Positions 12,112 to 26,327 of a stretch of DNA of 64,000 nucleotides are shown one piece after another. Within the stretch, counting starts at the first letter, position 1. Each line of letters opens with the position of its first letter. Made by a program: the position numbers and the translations under genes. Below the pieces are notes generated by a model. It saw only the letters and a list, made by a program, of their open reading frames with translations. It ran no database searches and was not told the DNA's origin. The DNA is from Blasia pusilla (lineage: Eukaryota > Marchantiophyta > Marchantiopsida > Blasiales): positions 27,962,001 to 28,026,000 of the forward strand of contig CM114273.1 in the NCBI GenBank assembly GCA_050084515.1. Reading direction: 5' to 3'.

Positions 12112-15100
12112 CTATTTTTCCTTCATGATGCGGCGATTTGTTTTTCTTTTTGATGCATCCAAATACTTCTTTCTCAAGCGGATGACTTTAGGTGTAACCT
12201 GTCACAACAAGCACCAGAGAAGGACCATGCCATTGTGAAGAGACCAAATGACACAGAAACGGAGAATAAGAGGAAGCTTCCATACGGTAATGGATGATAC
12301 CCACTTGGTCACAATAGACCTACACACTAATAGTGTAACTGCATATAAATTTGAATTTTGAGAAGATTCTTTTGAATCCGTCCAGTTAAAGCTTGGAGAT
12401 ACCTCAATAAGCTCGTCGGCAACCACATATCCGATTGCTTCCTCAAGATTTATCTGGGAAAAATTACAGAGATACATCATCAGGCAAATCACACTAGGCA
12501 GGTAACACAAAGGGCTACCCTCAATTCAGATCATACTATGAGATTAACTGAAGTGCAAAAACCTTGATAAGATTTTGTGACTGGGAAAAAAAATTATCAG
12601 CCTCCGAAAAGAAAATTATCCCTTCATACACCACCAGAGATTCCTACAACACAAGATAGTACCAAATGACACTGAATAGGATGAGAGGGTACCAGTCGTG
12701 GTGGAGTGAGTCGGACATTTTCATCCTTACTTGCAGCTCGGACATTAGTGAGTTCTTTTGTTTTTACAGGGTTGAGCTGGAAACATAACCACCCAACCAG
12801 TTAATCCAGGATTCCCTAGATACAGATGCTGGATGCCAGATCAAATTGACATGGAAATAAATCCACATGAAGAGATGGCATACCTCCAAATCTGTATCAC
12901 GTGAATGCTCTCCAATAACCATGCCGTCATATGTCTGCACAGAGTAAAATAAGTTCATACATGTTACATCCCCACTCAATGCATCAGACTGAAATTGCGT
13001 GGTTACACAACACCTATGTAGGAAAAATATGGTGACAAACATGATTAAAGACAACATCTGTATAACCCAAATGTGGTGAGAACAAACCTCCATTCCAGGT
13101 TGAACAAACAATATACCGCGTGCTTCCAGGCTCATGAGGGCATGGGCTGTGATTGTTCCCGTAGACATGGACACCTGTTGAAAATGCAAGGAAAACCCTC
13201 AACATCAGATAATCATATTGGGCAGTATTTTCAGTCCTTTCTGACTTCTACATTTAATCCACATCAAACTTCATGTGGAAGTGAGAAAGCCTACCAGAGC
13301 ACCCTTGCGAACATTACCAAGTGGCCCACGATATTTCCCATAATCTGCATCAAAAAAGTCCAGTACTAGTTATGCATGCATTGCTCAGTGTCTTGAAACT
13401 TCATACAGAGACCAATCATGGTTGTACAATAACACCTTCAACATAAAATTTGATTTAGTGACTAAAACACATGAACCCTTCCACAAGTGACTTCAAGTGA
13501 GACTCCTTGGAGGATTTTCTTGCTAAATAAGACTTTAGATATTAACAGTCACTCACTCAAAAAAGGCGCTGCATGAAACCCGTGCCATGTGTATCTGTGC
13601 TGAACACACTGCGATATCCCACTAGTCCTCTGCAAACATACATTATTTTGCATTAATCTTCTGGCGTTAACCTTTTTAACACACCTAGTGAAGGAACAAA
13701 ATTAGTGCCATAGGAGTACACACGACATGATATTGTCGATGAGAAAGAAATAGAATTAATAACAAGAGTGAAAAAAATATTGAATCTCATTTCTTTTCAC
13801 ACCTAGAAGGACAGCTGAAAGAAAGTCGAGTTCTCCCTATAGCTTCAGGACACGGTCCCATATCTAGCAACTCTCCTCGGCGATGTGAAAGCGCCTCTAT
13901 CACAAGCCCAGAATGCTCATCATTCACCTGGAAAATAGTCAAAGGAAAGACTTATTAATGAGTACAGTACTCTCTCTCTCTCTCTTTGGGTGCCAGTCTT
14001 TCTTGATTTGGGAGTCTCTGTAGAATATGTTTTGCGGTGGCAGAACTAGTAGCAATGAGCACTGATAGAAAGAAATGAGGACCTACTGATGAGGGTAAGA
14101 GATCCCTCATCAGTAGACACCGATGTAAGGAAAAAGAACTATTTCGTTGATTGTTTCAAAGACTGGATCCTTCAGAGAAGTTGTAGGAGCAAAATGTTGC
14201 AAACCTTCATTTGAGTTTACTATGTGTCTCTCAATCAATACATATAACGATAATCACCTCTATTTTAGACAAAGCCAACTTATTGCTAAGTTTAAATGTA
14301 GGACCTCACCACCACAAATTTGATGAAGTCTGGCTATCGTGAAAGGATCTAGAGATCAAGATCATCTTGGGATCTACCTCCATCCTATTCACGTACTAAG
14401 CACCTCTCTGGAGGGATTGCCACTGTACTTTGTCATCTTCTGCTGGGACTGGGGTTAGGTGCACATCTGACCCTACTGCAGAGCAAGCACTGAGTAGCAG
14501 GTTCTCCTCTGTCTACGAGTTTCCCCCTATGCAGGGAAACTTGTACAAGCTTTGCACTTTCAATGTATTGGTTTCATGTTGCGGACATGATGTGAAAGCT
14601 GAAGAGTGAGGGATAAAGGGAATAGTGACGATCTGGCTCTCAGAGTTCATAAGTCTTCTCACAAATTCCATCCTCTGGGGCAGAATGCTCCTCAGGAGTG
14701 TCGCCTCTGCAGGTTCTGTTTGCTAAGGTGAGCAAGCAGCCCCACAGTTTCGTTATAGGTGAAGGATAACAAGGTTTTGAACAGGCATCAAGCTCTAGTG
14801 TGAAATCAAGGGAAAACTATATATAAATTTCAACAGAATATACCAGAAGATTTCCGTAAAGTTCCCAGTCGATCTTTCCTTAACATAATAGAACACTAAG
14901 AATCGGGAGTACCCATAACCTGCCCGTCATGGCATACATCAACATATATAATTCTTCTGAGTTACATCCCAAAATTAACCCAAGCTTGATTACAAATGAG
15001 GATCTCTTTGAGATTAACTTATGACTCTGTAAGTGTCAGGCTAGGAAGCAAATTGCTTCAAATGGAATCTTGCGCACACCAGCTGATCTCCCACTTATCA

Positions 15101-18100
15101 GATTACTGTGTCTGGAATAAAAGTTCTTACCTCGATCACTACTTCCTCAATGGGCTCCAATTTTCTCCCATTTTCTATCTTGTACCTGATACACAGCAAC
15201 GTCATAACTGTAGCTCAGACTGTAACAGAAGCACGCTCACATTATGGCCATGCCATGGTGCTCATAACAAACTCAAGCCATAAGGAGAGACAAGAAAGTG
15301 CAATTTAGGTGGACTCACAGTACTGCTGGTGGTGACACTGAAAGCTCAAAGCCCTCCCGGCGCATATTCTCGATAAGAATACCTGTGATTCGAGATTTCT
15401 GTTGTCAGTATGTGAATAACTGTACTCAAGATGACAAGGAAGGAAAGAAGAGAAATTCATCCACTTAAAATAATCTGTTGTGCAAGTAAGACCCAAGATG
15501 GTGACTGTTACCCCTCTCCACAAGGCTTTTCCTCCTCTTTGATCCTACTCTTTTAACATTCTGACTTCCCTGTTGGCATTAAGGTCAACTAGATTTAGTC
15601 CAAACTACTTCTTAAGCCAATATGTGGAGCAGAAGAATTTGGAACTATCCAAATTCAACCACAGGAACGTTGAGAGAAAGGAGAGGAACTCACCAAGCTG
15701 AAGCTCGCCCCTGCCTTGTACTTCATAAGCATCCTGACCAGCAGTGGGTACCACAGCAATGGACAGATTGCTTTCTGCTTCTGCAAGTAGCCTCTCTCCA
15801 ATCTTCGGTCCTGTCAACTGTCATAAGAGTCAAAAGACTGATTCTCAGTGAAGGAACTGAAGCAGAGTACAACTTGCGGCTTCTTAATCACAACCTCACC
15901 ATACAGAATATCAGAACTAACACCTTCTCTAGTCGAACCATAAATGATTAAGAAAGGACCGGACATAAAAAATCATTTACTCAATTAAATAGAGAGCTGC
16001 CAACAATCCATTCAGACTCCACAATCTGTCGATCATCAATGGCATAAGATACAAGGTGCCTGAATGTGGTGAGTTGACATTGCAAGCACAGCACTACAGA
16101 TTATCATATAGAAATATTATGCTGTGAGATGTATTATAATTACCATTATCACCTAAGGACAGAAGTCAAGTCAATACTTACCAAATGACCATCTCGACCA
16201 GCCAGAGGTGAATCGTTAACGCTGAAAGTCATTGATATTGTTGGGGGATCCATGGGAGCTGCAGGTAAACCCTCAATGACCTGAAAAGACAGCACTCATT
16301 AGAATTAATTAAGACAGACAAGTAAGATGTCACCATCACTCACGGCATTGGTGTAACTTACCACCACCAACATGAATTCTCCTTCCTACGAGAACTCTAG
16401 ATAAGGTGCACTCCTTCAATCATTCTCTATTGACTAACTTGTCAACTAGAAATTGGAGGGATCCTTCCCTCAAAACTTTACGAAGTCACCAGATTAGCAG
16501 GGTGTGTGAGACTCTATGGCTACACACTGCAGGCTCCACGAAAATCCAAGAATCCTTTCAGTCTCATAAGACTACCAAGGAATAAAGGCAGTATAAGACT
16601 CACTATTCAGGTTGACTTCATAAATTTGACAGATTATTGCCTTAAAATTCAGTTCTATGCAGATGAGTTACATGACATCTTCCCAATGACAAGTGTGCGC
16701 TTTCTACATCTCCATGATATAGACCGGAGTCAAATAACAGAGGCAGTTCCCAGTGTCCTGCTTCTAGCCACGACCACTGAAACTGACCTCCACAGTTGCA
16801 ATTGTGTGACCTATCGATGGCTGGTTGAGTCCAGCAATTGACACAATGTCACCTGCTCCAGCACAATCCACAAGAATAGTGGCAGTGCCTTTCTTCTTCA
16901 TCAATTTCACAACCTGCACAACACAGAAGTAACCACACTTAAGTCCGGAACTAAACATTTACCTGTGTTGAATTGCTCCTGGATTTAGATATCTAGTTCT
17001 CTGTGAGATTGAACAGTAAGTGGATTTTGACCTTTCTCCTCCCTACCCTAAACCCTCCCAAATTGCCCATCTGTAAAGGGAACTGCTCATATTTATCTCC
17101 CAAATGCACATTGCAGAGTTTCACATTGAAGACTTCTAATTTGAAGACAAAAGTATTAATCCTCGACATATACTGACTGAATTTGCATACCAGCAGCCAA
17201 CCACTCATGATCAGAGCAACCTCAAATCTTGAAACTGCCAGGCACATCCTTGACGTGAAATAATTGTTTACACTACCATGAAGCCCAGTTTATCTCACCT
17301 TGCCTTCTTCAACAGACTTACAAACCGAGTCCTGCCACCGAAGACCATGCACTCTTTCACCAACTTTCACTATGCCTGAAGCAATTCGACCTGTCAACAA
17401 ACGACCCAAATATGGATCACGCTCCATCATTGAAACCTGCCAAACAGGGGACAGATCAGATTATATAATCTAATGCCGTCTGCAGAGTGTAGTGGACCAT
17501 GCTCAGGAATCGAAGGAACGGTCCTCAAACAGCATGTGAGATACATGAGGAATCGCCAGTTTCAAAGTCTTCAAGACTGTTGCTTGGTACCACCAAATGA
17601 GTCACTGGAATATTTCTGTCTCCTTCTAAACTACATAATCAAATTACATTACCAGCATTTTGAAAGGTGCTTGCAGATCTCCTTTAGGCGGTTGGACATG
17701 GTGCACAATAGCGTCAAGCAAGGGTCCCATTCCCATTTTGTTCTCCTCCAGTGTACCTCCCTTAGTAAATGTCCGTGATGCCCACCCTTCCTTAGCAGAC
17801 GCATACAAGACAGGGAACTCCAACTGCTCATCTGTGCATACAGAGATACAATAAGTAACTCACACACGAAAATTAGGAAACTGAGACTTTCCCTAAAATC
17901 TCCACCAAATCAGCACCAAAGTAATTGGATATGTCGATCTCCTGCAATGAGATCTAGGCTCTTCTAGTCTCAAGGCTACAGATATGAAAATCAGACAGGA
18001 AGAAGGCTGCAGCTAGCAGTCTTTCATAATCTGAATCTTCAATACCTGTTGCTCCCAGGTTTGCAAACAAATCAAAGATCATGCTTTCCACCTCTCCACA

Positions 18101-20362
18101 CCTTTCTTCTGTGACTGCATGCACAGTCACGGATACTTCCAGGTCAGACAATATTCATGTTCCAGGTCAGGTAATATTATGCAACTGCTCTGCCACTTCC
18201 AAAGTAGAGCAGAAGTATTATTCCATACTAACTTACTCTCACTAAGCACCGTCCAACCAGGGCGCTGGGTCTATGGTTGTAAGGCTACGAGAGGCACTAC
18301 TTAATGAGTACAGTCTCACAGTGCACCACATCAAATGCAGGAAAACCAGGGTAGAGGCCACATCTTAATCATGCTTAGCATCAAATCCACAGTCAGAGTC
18401 ATTCATTTCCACATGAATTTCTAATTTCTTCTGCTTCACCTCAAGTATTAGAACTGGGAAAACAATTCATTAATCAAATGAAGTACGTTTTCACATCCAT
18501 GTACATCCCAGCTCCAGCGAAGTTCAGCTTGACCAAAAGATTTGAAAGAAAACTTATGAACATTTCATTCTCAATCGTCTCAAGGCCTCCAGATGACAAG
18601 CAGGATGTTAAACACCATGTACTCCCACTTGATCCATCATGTGGTAACACTCATAATGTTTTCAAGTCTCTGCAGAAGCTTCTTGGTGGACAACCTATTT
18701 TACCCTAGATTCACTATATCAACATTCGATGATCTAAGTGTATACATGCTCCAGAGAAATTCCACTTGACCAGAAGATTATATCTTGAAGACTTGTTCTC
18801 AATCCCTAAAGGGCCCCCAAGTGCTCCCGAATCTTAAGCAACTAGACTCCCCGCTAGTTTAATCAGAAGCTAACTTCAACATTCTAAAAGCTTATTGGTT
18901 AGCCTTCACATTGCAATCTTGACTTGCAATGTGAACATTCCATGTATTCTGGGATTGCACACGACATGAGTAGATCATGAAAGGTTGTTTGAAAACACAC
19001 CTGATGGACGATCCACCTTATTCAACAAAAGAATGGGACGAATTCCTCGCGCCAAAGCCTTGGCAACTACGAACTTTGTCTGAGCAAGTGGACCTTCTCC
19101 AGCATCAACCACCAAAACTGCCCCCTCCACCATCCCTACCACCCTTTCCACCTGTTCTCAATTATGGTATTATAAAGCTTCAGCAAACATAACACACAAA
19201 TCTTCATAAGACAAGCCTTGGAGCCACTACATACAGTGTTTCATAGCTAGAGGCAAGGAGGAAATAAGTGCCTCTAGCTATGAAGATACCTGAAACCTTG
19301 TCCCTAGGTGTAAGATATGAACTTTCAGTAACGAAAACAGGATTCAAGCTGATAAGTAGAGAAAATATTGTGTCTGATATCTGCGTCATCTATGCACAGA
19401 TTGTTGCACTGACAGAACATATTTAGGACAACAGTATATGCAGTCTACACACCTCTCCTCCAAAATCAGCATGGCCCGGGGTGTCCAACATATTCAGCTC
19501 CACTCCACCGTATGACATTGATGTATACTGCGGTGTCCAAGGAGCTTGTTAAAATCTACACCAACACGGCACGTACAAGAATCGCACCCCATTTACAGTA
19601 CGAGTGACAGTGACAAAACGATGTCAAGGGTTGAAAGGAACCAGGTCTGAGATGCATATCTCAACAGGAACCAGTCCCAAGAAAGCACCCGGAAAACTGC
19701 TATCAAGTGACAATTTGTTCACAAGGACTTGAGTAATACAGACAGCACGCACCCATGGGCCCGTACAGTTGGAATTCCAAATAAGGAGGGATCGTGCAAA
19801 GTCAATTCTGAACATGAGACAAGCGAAGAATTGTGCTTCGGATATCTTTGACTGGAAACTCTCTCATGGATTCAGCTGCTAAAATTCGGGAGCCAATGAG
19901 ACCGTCGAAGTTTGAGTTGAGCTCAGGACTGGTAGGTAGATCCGCCTACATGTCTCGGCTCTAAAATGGTCACGATGGAATCTGGAAATTAGGGTAGAAA
20001 GAGATGAGAAAAACCTTGGAAGCAATGGTGATGCCTCTTTCTCGTTCCAGGGAAATAGAATCAAGAGCCCTCTCCCTGGGAACGGCTGCCCCGCATTGAC
20101 GGAGAATTCTGTCCATAAGAGTGGTTTTTCCATGGTCAACGTGAGCGATCACCGCCACATTGCGAATTGAAGACGGATCCACAACGGACGATGTGAGCTC
20201 ATTCTGCTCCGCATCCGGAGCGACCACAGAAAACCTCCTCAATGAATCGAGACGAGAGGAATTCGATCTCTGGCATAACGAGTTCGGGAGCCAGGAATGC
20301 TTTCTATTGCTCGCAAATCTACAAATGGCGGACCATGCTGTTCGTCCTTGAAAGCGTGACAT
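12112..20362 (-). CDS. TypA/BipA-type translation GTPase, organelle-targeted (frameshift in exon 13)
   Basis: Nineteen exons read from 20362 down: 20362-20015, 19527-19453, 19151-19001, 18114-18046, 17831-17653, 17436-17299, 16913-16788, 16280-16182, 15817-15694, 15382-15319, 15185-15131, 13927-13803, 13629-13557, 13344-13295, 13174-13088, 12934-12884, 12776-12693, 12453-12403 and 12198-12112. The protein matches the plant BipA/TypA subgroup of Arabidopsis At2g31060 (about 670 aa). GTPase motifs: G1 AHVDHGKT (73-80), G2 RGITI (109-113), G3 DTPGH (131-135), G4 NKVD (185-188), G5 SAK (226-228). The TypA C-terminal domain follows ([50 protein letters not shown]). The Arg-rich, acid-poor N-terminus suggests a mitochondrial or plastid presequence. 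These proteins act on ribosomes in assembly and stress. Oddity: exon 13 is one base short, and as written it ends in an in-frame TGA at 13557-13559. With one more base the reading frame would give about 678 aa; as written it stops after about 541. Confidence 0.92.
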
Positions 20363-22920
20363 TTCGTCAATGCAGGCATTGACAGCCCTCCTTGAACCTC
20401 AAACATCCATCCCCAAAGCTTCCCGCCACCAATCGCCGATCACCACGACCTTACCAATTCAGAGCACACTTTTCTCCTCCTGACCTGCAAACGGAGTCGA
20501 CTCTGCTCCATACAAGTAAATTCAAAATCAGAGGAGGCCCTTCCCTTCTACAATCGATAATCTCTACACAAGTGCCTCCTTAACCAGAGAACAAATACTC
20601 AGTCGCGTCCGGATGCTTTGATCTCTTCTTTGACCTCCTGAATTGCACCAACAGAATTCCCGCACCAGAATGCTTTCGCTTGGTCTATCGCCACAAATTG
20701 CATCTCCAAGAACGCCACATGAACAACCCACACAGAAACAAATAAAAATTGCAGAACTTCTTCAGAAGCGCAAATCCCTTGGCCAAAAAACTACCACAAG
20801 AATCCCGTTTCCGCGTGCCAATTACCTGCTAGATGCCAGACGCTACCTCTGCTCGGCCAGTGATTTCGGAGTGAAGTCCAGTTCCGATTTCTCCTCTCTG
20901 ATATCAGAGAGGAGAGCGAATCGTGTTCGTGTGTTCATTTCATATATCTTAGCCCATAATGTTTCATTCTTAGGGTTTGGAAACCCTATAAAGGAGAAGC
21001 ACACATTTTCCATCCCAAAATCATTCTCCCACAAAAGATGGGTTGTATGTAATCCAATGCCATGAAGGATTTTGGTGGTGCATGTTTACTTTAAAAGGTT
21101 TTAAAGTCTTCCTTAAAGAGTTAGTTATGTATGATTCCATGCAACCAAGAATTTTGGGAGTGAATGTTTGTAGTTGAATGCTTTAGTGTTGGAATGGAAG
21201 TGTGATGTGTATAAGGAATTGGGCTCCTAATCATGTAGTCTCATTGGCTTAGTGTGGGGTTTTCCTTTTAGCTCACCATTATGTATTATGCATGAAGTCA
21301 AAAGCTCAATTCCATGAAAAGGTCATATTGCCTAATTGGTTGATTCAAAGGCATTTTCTTCATGCCGTGGAGGCCCATCCATTGTTAACAACGACGTAGA
21401 TGAAATTTTCCTTTCTTCTTCTAAAGAGGAGACTATTCTCATATGTAATAGAAGTCTAATTAGAGCAACTCACTATTAGAGAGTTATGTTAGAGAATAGA
21501 GAACATATATGGCAACCCAACATTACATGCTTCACATATCCATATTATAACAACACAAAAATACAATACCAATGAGATTAGAGTTGATTGAGCTTTCTAG
21601 GAGGGGAGTCAATGACTATGGACTAGGTTTAGAGGGAGAAGATGGAGTCATTTAAATCTACCCCATTTTTTTAACACAAGATCTCCAAACAAAAACTCAA
21701 AGGAGCTTTTTTTTTTTGGCCTATCTCTATCCCTCTAGTTTTGTATTCTTATTTTTTTAATTCATGCATCTTCTTCTTTGGGTTCTATAAGTCCTTGCTA
21801 TAATTGATGAATCAAAAGATGCTTCTCTCTAAATTTTCAATGTTTTATCCCTCCTAGCTCCTTTGGGTTGATACAAAAATGCATAACATGTCCTCTTTCT
21901 ATTTATCTATCCTTCTTGATTGTCTTAATTCCATATTAGGATCTCCCAACCATTATTTTCCATCTTCTTCTTTCATGCAAAAGTTTTTATGTATATTATC
22001 GCCCCATGATTTTTTTATAACTATACAAAAATGATGGAAAATAAGAGATAATCTTCAAAAGAAGAAAGAACTTCCATATAAGTAGATATGAAAAATATCC
22101 ATGTTGTATTTTGTAAATTTCTCCTTGTCTAATTTCTAAAATCAATTCTACTAAGAAAGATATGAGTTTAATAATCGCAATTGATTTTGTATCATTGATA
22201 TTAACATTATGGTGTTTGCTTCTCCATGACCAATGCATCTTCATCCCTAATTATTATTGTCTTTCATGAGATTAGGATGATTTCTTAAATTTGAAATATT
22301 GTATGAAATATGAATCTTTGAGGTATCATTATCTTACGTCTTAGAAGGCTACACATCAATAATATGCCAAGATCCAAATCTTAATTTTTGTCTTCGTATT
22401 AAGAAGGGATAAGGAAATTATTTTATTCTAGAAAACAACAAACTCTTCCTTATACATGCAATAAAATATAACTCTAGCACCTACACATTGGCTTAAGTTT
22501 ATGCCTTTTTCCCTTTTTAGAAAACAATAAAACAACATATCTTATATTTCTACTATTAAAAAATTGATGGAAAATTTTATGAGTAGGGTTTCAATGCATC
22601 TCTTTGATTTTCTGAAGTGATAGTTCAAGTTTTATTATAAAATATGCACAATTGGAACATATTTTCTAACTTTTGTGATGTGCATACTAAAAGGTAGGGA
22701 GGCTAAAATGTATTTCCAAAGGTTTCACTTCCTTGAACCTCTAAAGCATTTGAGCTTTTGTATTCTAGTGTCATAAGATCAATTTCAGAGACATTTGAAG
22801 GAGCGAGGGCCAAATATTTTGTAAAATTCCTTGAGGATCATATAAGGAAGTGTTTCTTTTATATCATGAAAAACAAGTCACGAGTCTTATTGATGACATT
22901 TTTTATTTTTTTAAATGTTG
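20363..22920. other. intergenic; 5' flank of TypA gene, then AT-rich DNA
   Basis: The first few hundred bases should hold the promoter and 5' untranslated region of the minus-strand TypA-like gene. No TATA box is convincing. Beyond 21060 the DNA is AT-rich. Open frames at 20392-21065 show no domain and no homolog I recognise. Confidence 0.45.
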
Positions 22921-23879
22921 CAAATAGGTAAGTCTATGGCGCTCACTGCTAGCGGGGACTTGGGAAGCAAGTCATGATCGCAAGTCCAAGAAGGGGAGAT
23001 CTTGGTGTAGCCCACCAAAATTGGAACCTAGACTAAAAATGGCGGTGGAAGCCACCGTAAGACTAAAACTAGGTGGGAAGGGCACACACCTTGAGACTAG
23101 GCTTAGGCAAGAAAGGGATTAGTTACTCATGAGGATAGGGGCAAGACAATCAAGGTGGGAGATCCTTGAGCCAAGCTCCAAGTCAAGAGAGAGGCAAGGA
23201 ACATGGGATTAGTCTAGAAGGGCAAGACGCCATGAGACTAATCACAAATTAAACATGAAGGGAAACAAGACAACCATGAGATGCCAAATGGCAAGAGTAG
23301 AGACAAACACTAATCATGAGACACATGAAATATGGGTCCAAGCTCCAAGATGCGTTTCGGGAGTAGGAAATTGATGAAAATATAGGAAGACTCTGCCAAA
23401 CCATCTTGGTGGGTGATTTGTTAAACGTTCGTCCATGGGTCATAAGCCACGTTTGGGTTGTGGGCCAAAATTAAAGACTTGGGATGGACAACATGGAAGA
23501 TGGGATCTCTCTGGAGAACCTTGGAAGTTCTTGTATGGGGAGATCCTCTCCTTCCCTACATGCTCAAGTCCATGAGCAAGAGATCAACTATGATGCGTGT
23601 TTGGCCATATTTCAAGTTTGAGTTAAGGAACAATTTGGGACGCAACTAGAGGAATTAACCGGTGCACTTTGGTATAGAAAAGTGAATTAGGGAGATTGGT
23701 TGAAGCTTAGGGGAGAGACTGCCTATGGAGATTGTGAGTACTTGGGGAGATTCAATACCAATGAGTGTTTGGCAACTTCTTGGCTATCTACAAAAGGTGC
23801 AACTGGTTTGAGACTCAACCCAAGACTTCCATTTGCACAGTTCAAATTTGGGAGTGCTTCAAGGTGAAGCAAGAAGGAG

Positions 23880-24430
23880 TAGAGGTTGAAGTGTACAACG
23901 GTTAAGAACCAAATAAGACAAGAAGTCCTCCTCAATGATGGAGGGAGAGAATACAAGGGTTTTGAGTTTCATAAGTATCTATCCAGAAAAGGAATCTTAT
24001 TAAATACCACTTCATATGAAAGTCCAAGATATAACCATAATGGATATGTAGAAACATTGAGCCAAATACTTGAAGAGAAAGCATTATGCATGCTCACAAT
24101 TGTAGGGCATGAGGAGGGGCTATGGGAAAAATCCTTAAACAAGATTGGGGAGATTCAATCTACAACATAAAAATATGGCGTGCTTGCTAAAGAACGCACT
24201 ATGCGAGCTTAAGCAAACTTCAAGAAATTGTTACACCAAGATTAACCAATAGCTTCAAGTGTAGAGGATATACTTGTAATCCAATTGGTCCAAGTGTCTA
24301 CCATCATTTAAAAAAATTAAGTTATGGATATTGCATTATATGTAGATGATTTATTGATGGTCTTTGACCACAAGAAGACTACGATGAAGGAAAAAGATTG
24401 CTTTAGCAGTCACTAAAAGAAAATGGTGGT
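23880..24430 (+). mobile_element. Ty1/copia remnant (integrase and reverse transcriptase pieces)
   Basis: The frame at 23886-24170 reads as the C-terminal half of a copia integrase core: LLNDGGREYKG.EFHKYL (compare the family's 'DNGGEY..EF..YL') followed by a NHNGYVET stretch (compare 'QQNGVAER'). Downstream at about 24330-24400 a frame reads ALYVDDLLMVFD, the copia reverse transcriptase YVDD motif. The material between is deleted, so this is a dead internal-deletion copy. The sequence from about 22930 may be its upstream part but shows no recognisable Gag. Confidence 0.7.
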
Positions 24431-24499
24431 TTTTATGACTAGTAGTTGAATGACTGAGGTTCTTCATGACTCAAACATATGACTAGAATGTCCGCTAGT

Positions 24500-25345
24500 C
24501 AGATAAAAGTCATATGTCGTACGCATTCACATCACTACACAATATACATCGCTGGTCACATCCACACCACACGACACCGATCTTTCCCACACACGGGTAG
24601 ATCCACACATATATAGAAATCAACTCATACATATACATGGAGATCACACAGCAAAAATAAAGAATAGTAAAAACGGCACACTTGGCCTAAAAATCCACTC
24701 CTCAATCTACATCGGCATATCGAGCCTCGTCCACCCTGCGCTATCAAGAAATCCGGACGCTAGCACCCTGGTCCTATCTCACACACATACAAGAGAGGTG
24801 CTCCAACGGCCCAACATGAGAAAGATGGCTTGGGAAAGCCATCTTCCTCCCTTATATAGGATTGGGAAGAGCCAAAAGGCTCTTCCCCTAAAAATAACTA
24901 TTCACATTAGCTAGATGTTGTGCGCCCTACAGTGACATCTAGCATCATGGGTGCCACCTACTGTAAATACACGTAATATCCATGATGAAACCTCCTAATC
25001 CCTGGACGATTACCTCCTCCACAAATGGTCGCGTACCTCAATGTATCTCTATGTTGAGCAATAGCTAAGTTCTCAAAGGTCATATGCATAACTCTACAAA
25101 AAATCTCCACCCTTTGAGAACTTGCTTGTACCCATACATGTGGATCATCAAGATCTAACACCTGTGCCATGTCACTTCGAATAGCTGCAGGTAAATTAGA
25201 CTCTCTCCCAAAGAGCAAAAAGTACGGTGAAAATGACGCCAAGGATGTCTGCCGACTAAAGCGATAATCGATATCCAACCTAAGCGATAATCGATGCAAT
25301 CCAACCATAGCGAACCCATCTGGATGATCTCCCACTCTCAATCTA
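24500..25345 (-). mobile_element. Ty3 family-2 fragment: terminal repeat joined to integrase tail
   Basis: 24507-24900 matches the A and most of the B block of element 2 (53568-54186), including its TATA-like TTATATA in the B block. At about 24905 it is joined directly to the integrase C-terminal region, minus strand frame 24958-25341 (FGRESNLPAAIRSDM, AIAQHRDTLRYATICGGG). This skips the A' block and PHD region, so it is a deletion derivative. It abuts the truncated start of element 1 at about 25378. Confidence 0.75.
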
Positions 25346-25377
25346 TTAGCGCCCTAATCAACAAGCCTGAAATACTT

Positions 25378-26142
25378 ATCGCTACACAAAGTGACTAACA
25401 CACGATCTTGTCATCGAACACACACACAAACATGCACGATTCCATGCTAACTCATGGCATCCAAACAACGAGACAAGAAGTACTAAAATATCTCCAATTA
25501 AAGTAAGATCCAATCTCTCTCTACACCATCTCACACCATAGCTCTCAAAGGTGTGCACTCTCTCTCATGTCAAACCAAACCCACTCTCCCAATGAGAGGT
25601 TTGGGTTACACTCACAAGGCAAGGGACCATAGCTCTGCCGTCTAATGCCAAGAGGTTCAACAAAGAGAGAATGAGCTCTTAAGCTCTCTCTCCTTGAGGT
25701 ATACCCCTCCCCTCTCCCAAGTTCTCTCCATGGTAAACTATTCTCCCAAGTCACCTCCTTGGCTCTTGACTTGATGTAGGAGATCAAGGGTCACTTACCA
25801 AAAATAGAAAGTCAATCATATGCTCAAAATGGTACTTACCTAAAATAGTAAGTTCCTCAATATGGCTCCAAATGAGCCGAAACGAAGGGGAAACCTGCTC
25901 TCTCAGTATTCTCGGGGCCTCAACAAGTCATCCTCGACCTATTGAGCATGTCCTCCACTATTCACGAAGGTGTTCTACTAGATCTCACCGATCTATCCTA
26001 AAAGACGTGACAATTGTCGTGCGCATACACATCACTACACAACATACATCGCAGTCACCGAACACACACACAAACACGCACGATCCCATGCTAACTCATG
26101 GCATCCAAAAAATGAGACAAGAAGTACTAAAATATCTCCAAT
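25378..26142 (-). repeat. element 1 terminal block A-B-A'
   Basis: A (25378-~25497, start truncated) and B (~25498-26012, ending GACGTGACA) correspond to the solo LTR at 6431-7070. After 2 bases (AT) a second A copy starts at 26015 with TGTCGTGCGC and runs to about 26142, where the internal region begins. The internal region therefore abuts A', not the end of a complete LTR. Confidence 0.75.
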
Positions 26143-26327
26143 CGCCCTCCCGCTGGTGGTTAGGTCCCTCTAACTCCAGATAGCCATCTATCCCTACCTA
26201 CCATGACATACATCTCTCGGACGCTAAGAACAAGAAGGCCGGGTGCTCATGTGGCCCCATCGTTAGTCGTCTTCCTATCATCCATGTCACAGAAAAAGTC
26301 GGAATCGAAACCTACCTAGTATCTCCT

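Noticed and set aside
20392-21065. Plus-strand frames upstream of the TypA-like gene
   Set aside because: Low-complexity Pro/Ser/Thr-rich translations with no domain; more likely promoter and 5' leader DNA of the opposite gene.
24958-25341. Stand-alone gene on the minus strand
   Set aside because: It is the same integrase C-terminal region found at 54748-54960, joined to a terminal repeat by deletion.
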